NCBI GenBank assembly: GCA_018806915.1
Contig: JAGKQI010000044.1
Location: 1-64,000 of the forward strand
Source of the DNA: Phytophthora colocasiae
Taxonomy: Eukaryota; Oomycota; Peronosporomycetes; Peronosporales; Peronosporaceae
Reading direction: 5' to 3'
Length of the DNA: 64,000 nucleotides
Part shown: in pieces, positions 1 through 12,322 of the stretch
Layout of the letters: each line of letters opens with the position of its first letter
Numbering within the stretch: position 1 is the first letter of the stretch
Notes under the pieces: generated by a model
What the model was told of the DNA's origin: nothing
What the model saw: only the letters and a program-made list of their open reading frames with translations
The model's database searches: none
Program-made: the position numbers and the translations under genes

Positions 1-600
1 TTTTGTAACCCTGGTTACATCTGCATATCTGTGCCGAAGAGTAGCAGCATCTTTACTGGCGTGAGACTATTCTCTTCTATCTGCAAGTGAAGTAAGTTTT
101 TATAACAACAACGACACTTGGGAATCAATAACACTTTTGTTTCACGGAATATCTACCCACTCTGGAACAAGTTCTTGCCGTCCACGAGCGGGACCAGAAG
201 AGAGTTTTCAGCCAAATCGGATGTGAACTATGGCTAGTAATCTGATCGTAATACAAAACTACTACTACGTAGTATGAGCCAACGGTTGGTTACGAACTGT
301 ATGCCGTCACTCACCTCTTGTTCTCTCCATCTACCTCTGATCGCGTGATGCCTAAAGAGCCACGCAATCAGCGAATACAGTACCAACCTCTTTGAAAATC
401 TATCACTGTCAAGTCAGGAGCCTATACCAGTAGCTTAGCTTCAGTTTCAATCTTACAGCTCCATTTATCTGAATCCGACCGTAATACTAGGATGACCAAA
501 CTGATTGGGAACTCAGCTCCCACAGCTCTCTTTACCTAGAGTTCTGGTCAGTTCCAAATTCCCAGCCTTCCACGCAAGCCTTTTCATCTAGATCACCACC
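1..600. other. Upstream non-coding region of effector-like gene
   Basis: No convincing coding region was seen. The stretch ends in a context (CACCACCATGG) that favours the ATG at 601. It presumably contains the promoter of the effector-like gene. I did not find a clean match to the oomycete start-site element here, only a weak TCAGTT..AAATTC resemblance near 548-561. Confidence 0.4.
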
Positions 601-1050
601 ATGGAATCAAAAACAATAATCAACCTGCTCCTACTGTTGGTTATCACTCTTGCTGCGAGTAGTGAGAGCTTCGTCCAAGCTAAAGCCGTAACCCTCGTTC
701 AATCCAACGCTCAAGAGCACCCCGATTTAAATACCGACACCCTCCGGATTCTCAAGACCAGCAAAAATGAAATCGGTAATGAAGACAGTGCCGATACGTA
801 CGACGAAGATGAAGAGAGAATTGCCGGTCTTAGCAAGCTGAAGGCTATATTCCAGAAGAACCCCGATGCTGCACTATCGTTGGGGAAGAATTCTGGACTG
901 GGGAAAGCTCTAGCTGGAAACACCGATCCCGCGTACATCCGAGCTAACAGTCAAGTCCGTTCGTACTTTAAAGCGAACCCGACCATGACACGTGGTCTTT
1001 CACTCTACCAGCTCGACTACATGCTATGTGTAGTCGAGCTGGTAGAGTGA
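601..1050 (+). pseudogene. RXLR-dEER-like secreted effector gene, 3' end broken by palindromic duplication
   Basis: The reading frame starts at an ATG in a good context and encodes a hydrophobic signal peptide (about residues 1-27, with a Leu-rich core). A degenerate RXLR site follows: residues 46-49 read DTLR, so the first Arg is absent but LR is kept. An acidic stretch ends in the dEER motif DEDEER (68-73), then a helical region GLSKLKAIFQKNP. This layout is that of oomycete host-translocated effectors of the RXLR superfamily (family knowledge; function inferred). The frame runs into a palindrome, and its last nine residues are antisense sequence before a chance TGA. A hydrophobic C-terminal segment in a different frame lies beyond the palindrome at 1148-1234, so the gene is interrupted rather than naturally short. 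A decayed paralogue lies at about 13730-14200 on the other strand and shares the GLSKLK...ALAGNTDPAYIRA core. Whether the truncated product is made and secreted is unknown. Confidence 0.7.
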
Positions 1051-1134
1051 AAGACCACGTGTCATGGTCGGGTTCGCTTTAAAGTACGAACGGACTTGAC
1101 TGTTAGCTCGGATGTACGCGGATCGGTGTTTCCA
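915..1134. repeat. Near-perfect 106-bp palindrome (inverted duplication)
   Basis: The left arm 915-1020 and right arm 1030-1134 are reverse complements apart from one 1-nt indel (ccc versus cc), separated by a 9-nt loop. The arm sequence is the 3' coding part of the effector gene. A transcript through it would form a hairpin of about 105 bp. Such a structure is typical of a fold-back template switch or inverted duplication event. Confidence 0.9.
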
Positions 1135-1147
1135 ACTAAACTCCCCA

Positions 1148-1234
1148 GTCAAAAATGTGTCACTTTTCGTTAGCATTGGTGCGCTCGGTGTTATTATCGC
1201 CATTATGGTGCAGCGAAGCAACAAGTCCAATTGA
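1148..1234 (+). pseudogene. Severed hydrophobic C-terminal segment of the effector-like gene
   Basis: Read from 1148 the sequence encodes a short hydrophobic segment (core SLFVSIGALGVIIAIM) followed by a basic tail and TGA. The decayed paralogue on the minus strand near 13730-13790 has a matching SLVSIGAIATW stretch, so this was probably the original C-terminus, perhaps a membrane anchor. It is now separated from the rest of the gene by the inverted arm. Confidence 0.55.
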
Positions 1235-1439
1235 AGTGGCACTAGAGGAACATACTCCTTCGAAATAATATACACTCCAAAGCAGTTTTCAACTCGCATG
1301 AATGTTAGTAGAACTTAAGAAGTTCCTCAATTGACGTCAAGGTTCGACTTTCATCTCTATAATTTATGGCATAGTTTGTACAAACAAAAGACGCATTTCA
1401 ACTGAACACTCATTACTCAGTCCTCTAATGGAAACAACA

Positions 1440-3036
1440 ACAGACCATCACTGGCTGCAGTGGCCGCATCCTCAATGAGAAACGAAGATGTGGAAACAAT
1501 GTACGGCAGGAAGAGGTCAAGCAAGGATTTCCATGCACATTACGGTTTTGAAAAGTATGTGTATATCATCCGTATTCCTTCCATGTTATCCCACTTGCTC
1601 GAAGTTGTCTTCACACTGAATCCAGCCATTGCATTACGTGTGAAATGGCCGTTAGCTACAGCAGCATCCATTACCTCACTAGTACTCCATCGCTTCTTTG
1701 TGTAGCCATTTTTACCACGTCAAGATTGGCCATTAGCAGCATAGCATACACCAGTGCGAGTCAAAGAGACACCGTTACCATCCGAGTCAGCTCAAGCCAC
1801 TGCACGATAATCAAGTCGACCTAACGCGGCAGCACCTTCCCACTGCTTTATTGCATTGCAGAGTTGCGGAAGTATTGAAATGTAGCCATTTCAACGCATG
1901 GGCGGAAATCCCCGTTTACGATTGCCGCACCATCCATCGCGATACCCGATACGTAGCCTTCAGAGCGGTTGGCAGTGCAACCACTGGACAACTTCGAGTT
2001 GATTCGCGTAGAAACTGTTAGAACTTTACTCAGACAACAAAGTGTCACTTGACGAACCAAGGCATGAAGGAACATGGTAACGTCTTGAGTGCCGCCAGGT
2101 CCATCGCTTTTGTTGTGCAGCCTTCGGACCGGTGTATATGGCAGCCATTTCACAACATCCAAATGGCGGCTCGAGCAGCAGCAGCATCCATTGCGGCACT
2201 TGTACAGCTTAGGGGTGTTGACCTGGAGACAGAAATCATTGCAGAATGACGCTCGATTCCATGGAGGAAGGCTGCCCAGAACATGTAAGTGTCCATTTCT
2301 CCCTGCCACGTCCATGGTGGTGGACGGTCTGAAGAAGTTGTCCTCTCGAACTTCGGTGACGAGGTAGAATGACATCTCCTTCCTCAGGAATAACTCCAAC
2401 ATTGGGATCGTCATTGTACTCTTGCATACAAAATACTTGACCACCACCTCCAGTTGACCAGCTCCTGCCGCTTTGCAAACATTGCTTCCGACGGGAAATT
2501 CGGCTGATTGTGGACCAGAAACCACTCCAGAAACGAGAATGTCGCCCGCTTCAGCTGCTTGGCGGACCACTGCTCGCACTGCTATGTCGTCTCGTTGCAG
2601 CAAGTAGAGAGCAGAACTTCCTTCCGCTTCAAGGCCATTCCGACTCTGGGCTCCGGTTAAGATTTGACTTCAATCCCAGCCAAAAGTCATTTTGCGATCG
2701 CCCATGTTGAGCTCTTCCAACTGGTTTTGGTAGACTGCTTCATGAGCTGATGACGTTGCTGCTAACGCTCCATCCTGGGTGAGAGCTCATACCGCTCAAA
2801 CAACTGATGCACCAAGTCCACCGACCACTTTTGGCAGCTTGGTCCAGGATTTCATCCATGTGATTTCCCTCATAAAGCTGGATAATCTCCCTTTTGCCGG
2901 CATTTCGAACCACTTCTTCGACGACAGCTTTAGTAGTTGAGTTGTTCTGGGGAAATTGAGAAAAGCCATTTAACCACCTTCAGATCTCCGCGACGTACGG
3001 ATTGGACCAGCGCCTGGGTAAATTGCTGATGCGAAG
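1440..3036 (-). pseudogene. Ankyrin-repeat protein pseudogene, 3' portion (split by retrotransposon)
   Basis: On the minus strand, fragments in several frames resemble the large oomycete ankyrin family: QALVQSVRRGDLKVVKWLF near 2950-3010, then KAVVEEVVRNAGKREIIQLYEG around 2880-2930. Degenerate ankyrin units (DVVKWL, NRSEG, AMDGAA, ANGHF) continue down to about 1600. Numerous frame changes and stops show it is dead. Its 5' part is found beyond the inserted LTR element at 13221-13530, and the 4-bp target duplication GAAG lies at the two junctions. The 1605-2075 part is matched in inverted orientation by 14540-15000. Ankyrin repeats mediate protein binding; no function is assigned to the family. 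Confidence 0.75.
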
Positions 3037-3922
3037 TGTAATGGAGTTTAGTCTCACTGCCCACCAGTGGGTCGAATAGCTGGTGCTGCGCCGGGTGTGG
3101 AATATCCAAGGATCGGGTGCTAAAGAGCACACTTCAACTTCACGCGCTCCCTGTTGGCTCGGTTCACCGCGCCGGTTTTGTTCGATGCTGCAGCACGAAC
3201 GCACCTATTTATATTATTAAAAGCCTAATAGACTTCTACTTTCGTCTTTCGATTCCTTCGATTTCCTTCGTTCCTCCGTTCCTTCGTAGACGTCAGTCCT
3301 CGTTGGTCCTCCTGCACTCGACAGTACTAACTGCTCGTCCTCCAAGTCCGCGACTTACGCTGCAGCCGTACCAGGTGAGGTCGTCTTCTCCGACCCTCGA
3401 CTGGCTGCCACGTTAAATCGTCACCGCTTGGAAACCCGATATTAGTCCCTCCTCTCGCTTGTACACCCAAGTTCCTCCTTAAACCGCCGCCCTTCGTTCC
3501 TCTCGTACAACCACTCCGGTTGCTTTGACGCTCACTTCGTGTCTACGAAGTGCGCGCTTACTCGTCGTTTCTCGGGGTGCTCTCCAGCCGTCGAATTCCG
3601 AAGTGCCCTCCTAGCCGTCCCGATTTGCAGAAGTGAGCTTCGGAGCTCATCGTGCCTTCCGTCTGTCTCCTCATGAATTGCACGTCCAGCATAGATCTCC
3701 CACTTCCATGGCGTGACTCGTGCCGTCAACCAATACGGTCTCTCCTGGCTGGCCCACTTCCAGCTCGCAGTCAATTAATATGTCACTTCTGTAGGCGGCT
3801 TCAAGCACGATCGATGGGTCTAACCAGATCCAGGTTGAAGTTCTCGCCGATCCACTTCCAACAGTCGCTGAGGCTGCCCGTTCACAACTTTTTGGCCCAC
3901 TTCAGGGGTCCAACCTGTTACA
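3037..3922 (-). repeat. 3' LTR of the gypsy element
   Basis: Homologous along its whole length to 12323-13220 with scattered substitutions and small indels. It begins TGTAATG and ends CTGTTACA on the plus strand. It is the downstream LTR because the element reads leftward. Confidence 0.88.
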
Positions 3923-4780
3923 CGCCTCCATCCATCCTAAAGGTCTTCCCACGGCCTTATCGCTTTCTGTCAAAGAGTTGGTCGTATTCTGCGATGGACA
4001 TCCACCGTCCTCCTCAGCTCAGGAGTTTCCTATGTCGCCCTCGGCAGCTGTACTTTCTCTGCCAGTACTCGCTGGCTGGTCATGGCTCAGGTATTCAAGT
4101 ACATATTGGCCAGCCCCTTATTTCTTCGTCGCCGCCTTCTGAGTTCCACCAAGAGTCCGTTCTCCGGTATCGCCCGTTCCTTCGTTTCCCACTGCTGTTG
4201 CAGGTCTCTTCTTGCCGCGTCCAGCAACTTGGCTGAATTAACAGGAGCCGCCGTTTGTTCTCATGTAGTCACGTTCCTGTCGCCTCGTCATCTTCGTCTT
4301 CCCGGACCGTGCATCTTCGTACTCAATCTGCTCCAGCTAGATCCCGGGCTGCTGCGTCCAACAGGACCGTTGGTTGCCGGTAGGTTACCAGGAACGACAT
4401 TTAGCGAACTATAAATTGCTCGTGCTCATTCCCGTCGTCCTCCCGTTCCCGCAGAAAGTTATCGTACCCTGCAGACTCCACTATTCGCATCAGGACCGAT
4501 CCACTGATGAACAAACTTCGAGGCTGCGGGTCCACGCGGAGGTCAGAAACATCCATACTCGATCTCCAGGCTCGAAATTCCGTCCTCTTTCTGGCCTTCC
4601 CTATCGTAATACCGTCGCTTGCCGACGTTGTTTCTCGTTCTCTGGCACTGCTCCGGCACACTTATGCGCCTCCTTTAGACTACTCAATAGCTTCGCGCCA
4701 ATGGTGTTTCACCAAGTCGCCAGCCTCTGTCACTCGCGTTGCGCGTAATAATTCGTTAGGTGCTCTTAATCTCCGTCCCA

Positions 4781-5310
4781 TCATCCAACTCGTTCGGGGA
4801 TAACATCACCGTTGAATGTCGTCAGAATTGTAGGAATACACCGCGTAATCCATCCAAGGTGTCCCAGTCTCGTTGTTTCTCCGTCACTCATGAACGTTGC
4901 TATACAATCTTTCCAAGTACGGTGAAATCGCTCTACCAGGCCGATCATTTGGCCAGGTCGATAGGGGACTGGGTTGATCTGCTGCGCTTGTAACAAGACC
5001 ACCAATTCCTCAATCACTTTGCCAACAAGTTCTGGTGCTCCGTCCGTCCAGGATTTCTCGAAAGGAGTCCAAATCGGCAACACCACTTGCCTCATTAGAA
5101 ACTCTGCGATGTTCTCAGCGGTATGATCCTTTACTGCTATGGCAGCTGCGCGTAATCTCGTCACGTATTCTACAGCCGCCACCACGTATCTCTTGCCTCC
5201 ATCAGTGGCTGGTAACGGACCCGCTACGTCGAGAGCCCACCGGTCTCGACATCTCTCCTCCTCGTAAGCTGCGTAGTGGTGGTATCACTTCTCGAGGGCG
5301 TGCTGCCACG
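4781..5310 (-). pseudogene. Integrase core domain of gypsy element (degenerate)
   Basis: Minus-strand reading gives TDGAPELVGKVIEELVVLL and, shortly after, PGQMIGLVERFHRTWKD. These are the second Asp and the catalytic Glu regions of retroviral-type integrases of Ty3/gypsy elements. The first catalytic block is upstream and in another frame. The longest uninterrupted stretch is 134 codons (5185 to 4781); frameshifts flank it. The position after RT and RNase H supports Ty3/gypsy rather than Ty1/copia. Confidence 0.75.
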
Positions 5311-6499
5311 ACTGCCGCACTCCTGACACTGTACCACCCACCGTCATGCTTCGTTCTGCAGTCCTGGTCACCAATATTGTTGACAGGCTATCCCGTGCGT
5401 ACGTATGCGTTGCTCTTAAATGTCAGCCCAGACGCTGTCGTGACATTCCTTGAACACTGTAGCCCCAAAGTGCGGAATTTGGAAGAACTACTCGTCGTCC
5501 GTTACGAATCGTTCACGACTACCAGTCCGAACACCCCCTGCTAATCGCCTTACCCTGGTGTCTTCCAACTTGCAACATCTTTTGTACCATCCGGCTCTTG
5601 TTCTGCTCCTCGATAATTTCTTCGTCAGTCAATTTGTGGCGGTTGGTTCCCGCATTCTCCGCTGTCGTACACGTTCCACTTCACTGGGGTTCGTCACAGC
5701 AGGTTGGGGTTCAACTCGTTGCCATCTTCTGCTCTCTCGTTAAATCTCGAGTAACCTCCGGCGTCAGTCGTTGTTTATTGTCCACGCGCGACACGTTACC
5801 AGTGTCCGCAGAGTTGTCGTCATCCTGCATTGACGTCGTTCTCACCGGGGTTACTGCGAGTTAAGCTCGTTTGTCGTTCCACTGCATCTCCCGCTTCATT
5901 ACCGCTCTTTCAAACGTCCGCCCAGGTGACCGTTTTACGCTGTTCCGCCATTCTTGTGCGTGCGGCTGGTTGTCGTGCGTTTCACTGCGTTTTAGTCCGT
6001 TCTGAAGTCATTGCTTATGTTCTTCGATTTGGCTCCAGGTGTCGTTCGCTGCTCGTCTGTCGACGTTGCTTCACCCGATGCTTGCTCCTCTAGTCTGCGT
6101 TTCGCGGCTCTCGTTAGTGGACGTTCTGTTACCCACTGGGGTCGCGTGTTCGACAACGCTCGTCATCTTCCGTTTCTTGGCGCGTTTTGTTTTTCTTGGT
6201 ACTCAGGCCTCCTACTTGCACGTTCTCGTTTCTTTGGGTCACCGCTTCCTGCCAGCCTCGTCCACGACAACAGCTAAGTACTTCTTCGTTGGCCCCTTCG
6301 TTCGCTATATGCCACGCTCCAATTCGCTTCCTTGGTCACCTCTGTTGGTAGGGCCACCATTCATCGTCACTTCACTCGTCTCGGTTTACTGCGGGCTGTT
6401 CTTCAAGACGTTTGCCCGGTGTTTCATTTCTTTTTGCTTCGTTCTCCGCCGCCGCCCAATAGCTGCATCGTAACTTTGCCGCTACCGGTGCTCTAGACA

Positions 6500-6720
6500 G
6501 GCGTCAACCATAACGTTCATATTCCCAGGAGTCTATACTGCACGTCAAAATCAAACTCCCTGGAGAGTGAGGGCCCACCGATGTAGTTTTCCAGTCGAAT
6601 TTGGACTCGTCATGAGCCACTTCAAGGCGGCATGATCCGTTATGATCTCGAATCGCCGTCCATTACCAAATAGGAGTCTAAACAGATTTGATTGCCCACA
6701 CTACAGCAAAAGCATTCCAG
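6500..6720 (-). pseudogene. RNase H domain remnant of gypsy element
   Basis: Minus-strand translation of this stretch contains FEIITDHAALKWLM and RWALTLQEFDFDVQYR. This is the conserved C-terminal part of the RNase H domain of gypsy polyproteins (the D-H-x-x-L and RWALxLQEFDF regions). It is followed by a broken PGNxNxVxDA stretch. Adjacent frames are interrupted. Confidence 0.7.
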
Positions 6721-7149
6721 CTCAGTAATCCCGTACTTGCTCTCCGTGCATCGCTGTTCACTTTACTCGCGAATGATACAGGTTTGCCATCCATCACCTT
6801 TGTCACTGCATCAGACACGCTCCCAGTCCAACTTTACTTGCACGTCAGTCACCACACAGAAAGAGAAGCCTAAAGTCCGGATAGATCAACAATGGCTTTG
6901 CCGTCAAGATGCCCTTCACCTTCTCAGCTTCTTTTTGCGCACTGCCCCATTCCCAGGCCACACACTTTCCTCAGCAACTTCGTTACAGGTGCCATGAGCA
7001 GAACCAAAACCATTTAACAAATCGTCGGTAGTAACCTGCCAGAGTATTAGACAAACCTCTTGGCCTCTACAGCATCGTTCAGGGGTCCAGGGAGACTCAC
7101 ACGTACTGCGCTAACCAGTCGATCCAAAGGTCGTACACCGTCGCTACTA

Positions 7150-7721
7150 AGTTCATGTCCTAGATACTCCATTGTCTTCGTCGCAGACTTGCATTTGCGA
7201 GTTTGAGGGTCAATCCTGCACGTTGCAAACGTTCGAGTACCGCCGCCAGCTCAACAATGTGTCGTTCAATCCCGCCACGCGTAAGTATCACTATGTCGTC
7301 GAGGTAAACCAGGCATGTGGTCCAAGTGTTAGGTCCCTCAACACTCCGTTCATCAACCTCTGAAATGTAGAAGGAGCGTTAGTGAGACCAAAGGGCATTC
7401 GCACAAATCTATATAAGCCCTTTTTCGTCGTGAACGCCGTTTTGCTCGCGATCTTCCGGCGCTACAAGAGATCTGCCAATAACCAGCACGCAAATCCAGC
7501 GTCGTAAACAACAAAGCACCTCCCAAGGCTTCCAACGTTTCATCTGACCTTCGAGAGTAGAGGATAAACGTCCTTCTTCGTAACCTTGTTGAGCGCCCTA
7601 TAATCCACACAAAAGCGCACCTCGCCATCTTTCTTGCGCACCAGAACAACAGGAATCCCCATCCACCGTTGCCTTCTTCGATGACACCCGACTTCCAACA
7701 TCTTCTCGACGTTACTCTCAA
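7150..7721 (-). pseudogene. Reverse transcriptase domain of gypsy element (frameshifted)
   Basis: Reading leftward, the stretch shows [20 protein letters not shown] and [10 protein letters not shown], then TTLDLRAGYWQI. After a frame change it shows the region equivalent to the YLDD box ([11 protein letters not shown], about 7280) and a KCKFA..VEYLGHE-like end near 7150. These are the classic gypsy RT motifs. At least two frameshifts separate them. Confidence 0.8.
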
Positions 7722-9640
7722 TTATACTGTCGTCCGTCTGAGCTTGACGCCGTCGTTTCCAGCATTATCGGCGAGGCTTCACCGGTATCGATATGGTGAG
7801 TCACGTTCAAGCGTCGTCGCTGGAGGACATTCCGCCAATACTCTCGCCGTCAGCGAACGATGCACTCTCAAAGTTTCATCCACGAATTCACTTGGGTCTC
7901 CGGGTCGTTACTTCCCAATGTCCCGCTTCGACTCATCCCGGTAGAGGTGTCTTGCTGTCGCCAACTTATCCACCCAATCCTTTACTCGTTTCGGTATCCA
8001 GTTCACCGCTCATTGTCAAGATTTCCCATGTCGTCGTCCAAGGGTATCCATGTTCCGAGCTCCTTCTTGTTCGGGATCTTCGCGGGCTTAACATTGGTGT
8101 TGATAGCAGGCACCCATGCTCGTCCGTTCCGTGCCGTCGTCACTGTCGCCGCCAATAACACGGATCCGGTCTTCCTGGTGGGTATGAACAGACCCCGCTC
8201 TCCATCATTTGCCGTCACTGGAAACTTGCACTGGTGTCACGGTATTGCCACTCAGCTCTGTCGTCAACACCATCCGTACCGCGGCAACTTTGGCGCCACC
8301 ATCAACATCATTCGCTGTCCTAAAGGAATTACCACTGTTCGCCCAGTGTGCGCATAGCGAATCTCTTGCTTCTCAAAGTCCATTTGTGGCACCCTTCGTT
8401 CGCATGAAGTCGACTCCCCAGTAAAAATTCATCATCACATCCAGCTACCACGCACGCATCCGATCGTCAACTTTTCTCCGAACACCGTCGTGAGAGTAAA
8501 ACGCCCATACTCCTACCACGTCGAGTAGGAAGCCTCCGATACCTTCTACAAAGTCTACCGGAGGCTTTCACCGCCACTCTGTCGCCATGAGCCATCCAGT
8601 CCGTCCCCAGCTACCAGTATAACGCGCGCCGCTATCTCAGTTTCACACGTCTCTTTTCTGCCGTCAACATCCATGAAAGCAGTCATGCAAGCCGTCATCT
8701 GCTCCCAACATATTCCACGGTAACTTCGTCATTCCTCTGCTGTCGAGGTGGTTGCCGGTCGCTGCTTCTTCACCAAACTCACGTCCTATTCCAGACGTCC
8801 GCGGTATTCGTACGCCGTCCGTCTCGTTCCAAGCGTCGTTGTTGCTTGCGTCTCTGTAGTGCGTCCCAGGCATCGTCGGCTTCACCACGCCGTTTCAACC
8901 GTAAAGCAAGCAGCCTTGACTTCCTCGTTCAGCAGCAGATCACTCGTACGTTTTATCGTTTCGAGCCAAGCACGCCTTGGCTTTCAGCCATTTGCCCACT
9001 TTCTTTTGCTCTACGCCTGGCACATCGTTGGTTCCGTGATTTCGTCATTGTTGCCGTCCTCGTTCTTCCGGTGCCGTGTCTTTGCTTCCAGTGTGAATCT
9101 CTGGTCCCTCACCGTGTACTGCGGTTGTCGTAACTTTCTTCGGTGCACTGGTGCTCTTCACTTCAAACAGCGTATTCGGAACCCCCTTTGTCATGCGTTG
9201 TCAACGTCACTGTCGAACTACGTCATCTGACCACGAGAGTCCTCCACCTTCTTCTACTACTTCCGACGTTAAGAACGTCGTCACACTGCCAACTTCCTCG
9301 TTTGGAGCTTCTCCCTCGCCCCTCCAGCTTCGTACTTACATCCACCGTAGCGACGCTGGATAACTCGTAATTCTCGCTCTTCATCTTTCTCTTCGCGCTC
9401 GTGCAAAACGTCACTGTAAGCCACCGTTGGTCGAACAGTTGCTACACACCTTGCCCGCACGCTCAATGTCTTCCTCCCGCCCGCGTCACTTTCAGCAGCA
9501 CTTGCACCACTTGGCGCAGTCCCTCGCCTGCCTCGTCGCCTGCGTTCTCGTCATCGTAATGATTCTCCTCGTCCACTCCACACCCATTGTCGTCTCTCTT
9601 CGTACTTCTCAACTCCGGCAATCGGCTGTAGCACTCTCGG

Positions 9641-11026
9641 TTATCGACACCTCAGGGCCCCAGCCTGCTTCGAGCTACTCGTCGGGGATACTGGACACTT
9701 CAGTGGACACCATACTCCCCTATGGCGTCCGACCCCCGTTTTCCGAGACTCTTGCGCTCTTGCCTTACGTTTGTGGTGCCAGGTATTGATCGCTCTTGGA
9801 CTTGGCAGCGGTATCCGTACAGATCTCGGGCTTAAAGTGACCAAACTTGTTGCACGCGAAGCCCACTTAGGTCCATTGGTACAGTACTGCGCCCAGTGGC
9901 CATCCTGGCCGCAGATAAAGCATCGGTTGCCGTCCGTGTACTCTTCGCACTGCTCTCTGGTGTCCTCCCGACTCTGTTCAGCCAGCACCTGTCGAACTGC
10001 CGCCTTCAGCTTCTTCTGGGGTTTCACGTCACGTTCGTGCTTCGCTGGATTCAGCCGTACGCTTAGGCTTTACCTTCTTGCGTGGCTTGGGTTTCCTCTT
10101 CATCCATCCTCAATCGGTGGAGATCCTCACTGCCAAGAGCTTTCTTCTTCTTGGTGGTTCGTTTGGATTCTGCCTTCTTAACACGATTTCGTCCTCTTCT
10201 GACTGGGTTTCCGCCCAGTACCTGGAATTCCAAAGTGCGTCAGCTGGAAGCTCATAATTTCCCGTGATAATGTTCCAGGCTCCTTTGGGTTGGTTATAGA
10301 AGAACCAGGCCATCCGGGTCCACTACTGCGTAGTTCTTGATTCCTTCCCGTCACTCCGTGACTGGGACATACACGCTCCAACGCGGCAACGTCACTGTAC
10401 GAGCCGTTACTTCATCTAATCCGAATTCGTCCCTGCCGCTGTTGTTGTTCCCAACGCTTTCTCGGCACTGTCGACGCCATTGGTGCCAAGACTTTCCATA
10501 GGATCATCTATCCCTGTCGCTTTGATCACCGCTTCCTCCAAGTTCTCAGGTTCCTGCTGTTTGACCAACTGCCGTGTGGTTTTGTCCATTCCACGGTAGA
10601 ACTGCGCCATCAGCACGCGTTCACTGACTCGACTTCTTCCAGCTGCCTTTCCGGAGTGCCGCTGCGTAATCCACGCATGGGACTCTTTCACACCACGCAT
10701 GACCAGTGTATTCACTCGGTACTCGGCTAACGAGATGTCCTCCTTGCCAGGTCCATACACCGTCGCAGTAAGGGCTTTGCTTCAGAGTGCGTCCAGGTCC
10801 GTTCAGGATCACTCAGTCTTCGGTTGAAATCCAACCCACGCAGCTCGCAGCTTCCGCCATCAGCTTGTTCCCCAATATGAAGTAGAGCATGGTCACTCCA
10901 TTTCTCCACGTCCCGACTCACGGCTCCTTGAAATTGCCAAGTCAGGAGTTCCAGGTCAGTCAAGTCGAGGACCCGAAGCTCCACTCGTCGGCGTAAACGT
11001 CGGCAGCTCCAGAGTCTTTCACGCAT
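9641..11026 (-). pseudogene. Gag region with CCHC zinc knuckle (degenerate)
   Basis: Minus-strand fragments at 11026-10727, 10760-10416 and 10027-9641 form a gag-like polypeptide. The middle piece has the capsid-like stretch YRVNTLVMRGVKES and FYRGMDKTTRQLV. The last piece carries the knuckle CFICGQDGHWAQYC (CX2CX4HX4C), a nucleic-acid binding motif of Gag. A protease domain is expected between 8.9 and 8.0 kb but I could not recognise its DSG/DTG motif reliably. Confidence 0.75.
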
Positions 11027-12322
11027 TGCCTCTGGCAGTAACTATGTTCACGACGTCGATCCCGTCTGTTTATCTCTCGTCGTCCCGGGAATATCGCTGT
11101 TCTTGATACTGTCGTCGTCTCCGTCGTTCTCGTTGCTCTCTCGTCGTTAAGGCGGCTCGCTGTCGTACTGGTTCTCGTCGGTCCGAGTCACTTAACCAGG
11201 CTCTCCGAGCGCTACTGCTTCGATCCGTGCGGTAATCCGTGTCCTCTGAGGTCCTCAGCCGTCAAGAATCATCACTACTACTGGAGGAGGACGGTGGGAT
11301 CATCCCCTCCTGGTTCGTTCACGACGCCGGTGTCCGACGCGTTGTCTCTGTGGTGTTCCTAACCGGTCAGACCTTGAGACAGCTATCACTCTTCTTTCTC
11401 GTTCTATGAGACCGTCGCCGACCTACACTGGGTTCTCGTTCGTCGTTTTCTCTTCGAAGACCTTGTTGGTACCGACCTCGCTTGAAGCCCTCTTACTTCA
11501 CGACTATTGTCCCGCTCCAGCTCGTAGCTGTTCACGTAGTACATCTTCCATTACGGCACGCAGTCTCAACTGTCGGACTTCTTCTCAGAAGTTCTTTGGA
11601 AGTTCCGCAGCCACATAGCATCCATGTAGCCGCAGGTACCCGTGGTTCCTGGTGCATCTCCATCAAGGTTTTGGTTACCCCAAGTGGCTCTGGTTCTACA
11701 ACTCGTCCAAGTACTCCTTCCGTTCACTTCATCGGCTCGTTCCACGGCATGTTGCTCGTCACGCGGTTGTTCCAAAGTGCTGTTCTCTGGCAGCAGAGCG
11801 TCGTAGCTGTCGCTCGTTGCCTGGTGCTTCTTCCAGAAGGTACGACCCGAACTCGATTGCTTTCACCGGGCTTTTCTAATTGTATGCCAAGGACAGCGTT
11901 TCTGACTAGGTCCTTGCCGCTCTGGAATTCCTGCTCTTTTCCCCGTTGGCTGCTCTGGTGAGGAATCGCTCCAGCGTTCCTCCCCATTCTCTGCGTGCTT
12001 GACTCCTACGTCAATACCCTGGAGTTCGCTGGCTTCTCTCGCTGACGGAGAGCTCGCTTATCTTCGCATACTCGTCAGGGCTGATCGGTGGCTTGTCGCT
12101 GCTACTTCGCGCACGCCACCCCCTGCTACCTCATCATTCATTTGTTCTAGACGACTCTGAGAGCTTCCTCGCCTCGTAACTTCTCGATCGTGTTCGAAGC
12201 CTCGCTTCCTCACGTAGATCTCTTTCGAGGCCGTTTCTCCTCGTTTCGTTCATCATTACTCGCGTTGAAATTCCGTCGGCGTTGCCGTTGTTGCAGATGA
12301 GACAAGCCCCTGTGCACCACCA

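Noticed and set aside
1848..2603. 251-codon minus-strand ORF as an intact gene
   Set aside because: Only short parts match ankyrin units and in changing frames; the ORF is a chance open stretch through a pseudogene.
4082..4800. Long plus-strand ORFs (for example 3652-4236, 4374-4748) as genes
   Set aside because: They are antisense to the gypsy element read on the minus strand and lack domain signals; the Ser/Leu-rich composition is that of shadow frames.
12301..12322. Assigning the retroelement primer to a named tRNA
   Set aside because: The TGG-starting sequence after the 5' LTR is compatible with a primer-binding site but I could not match it confidently to a particular tRNA 3' end.
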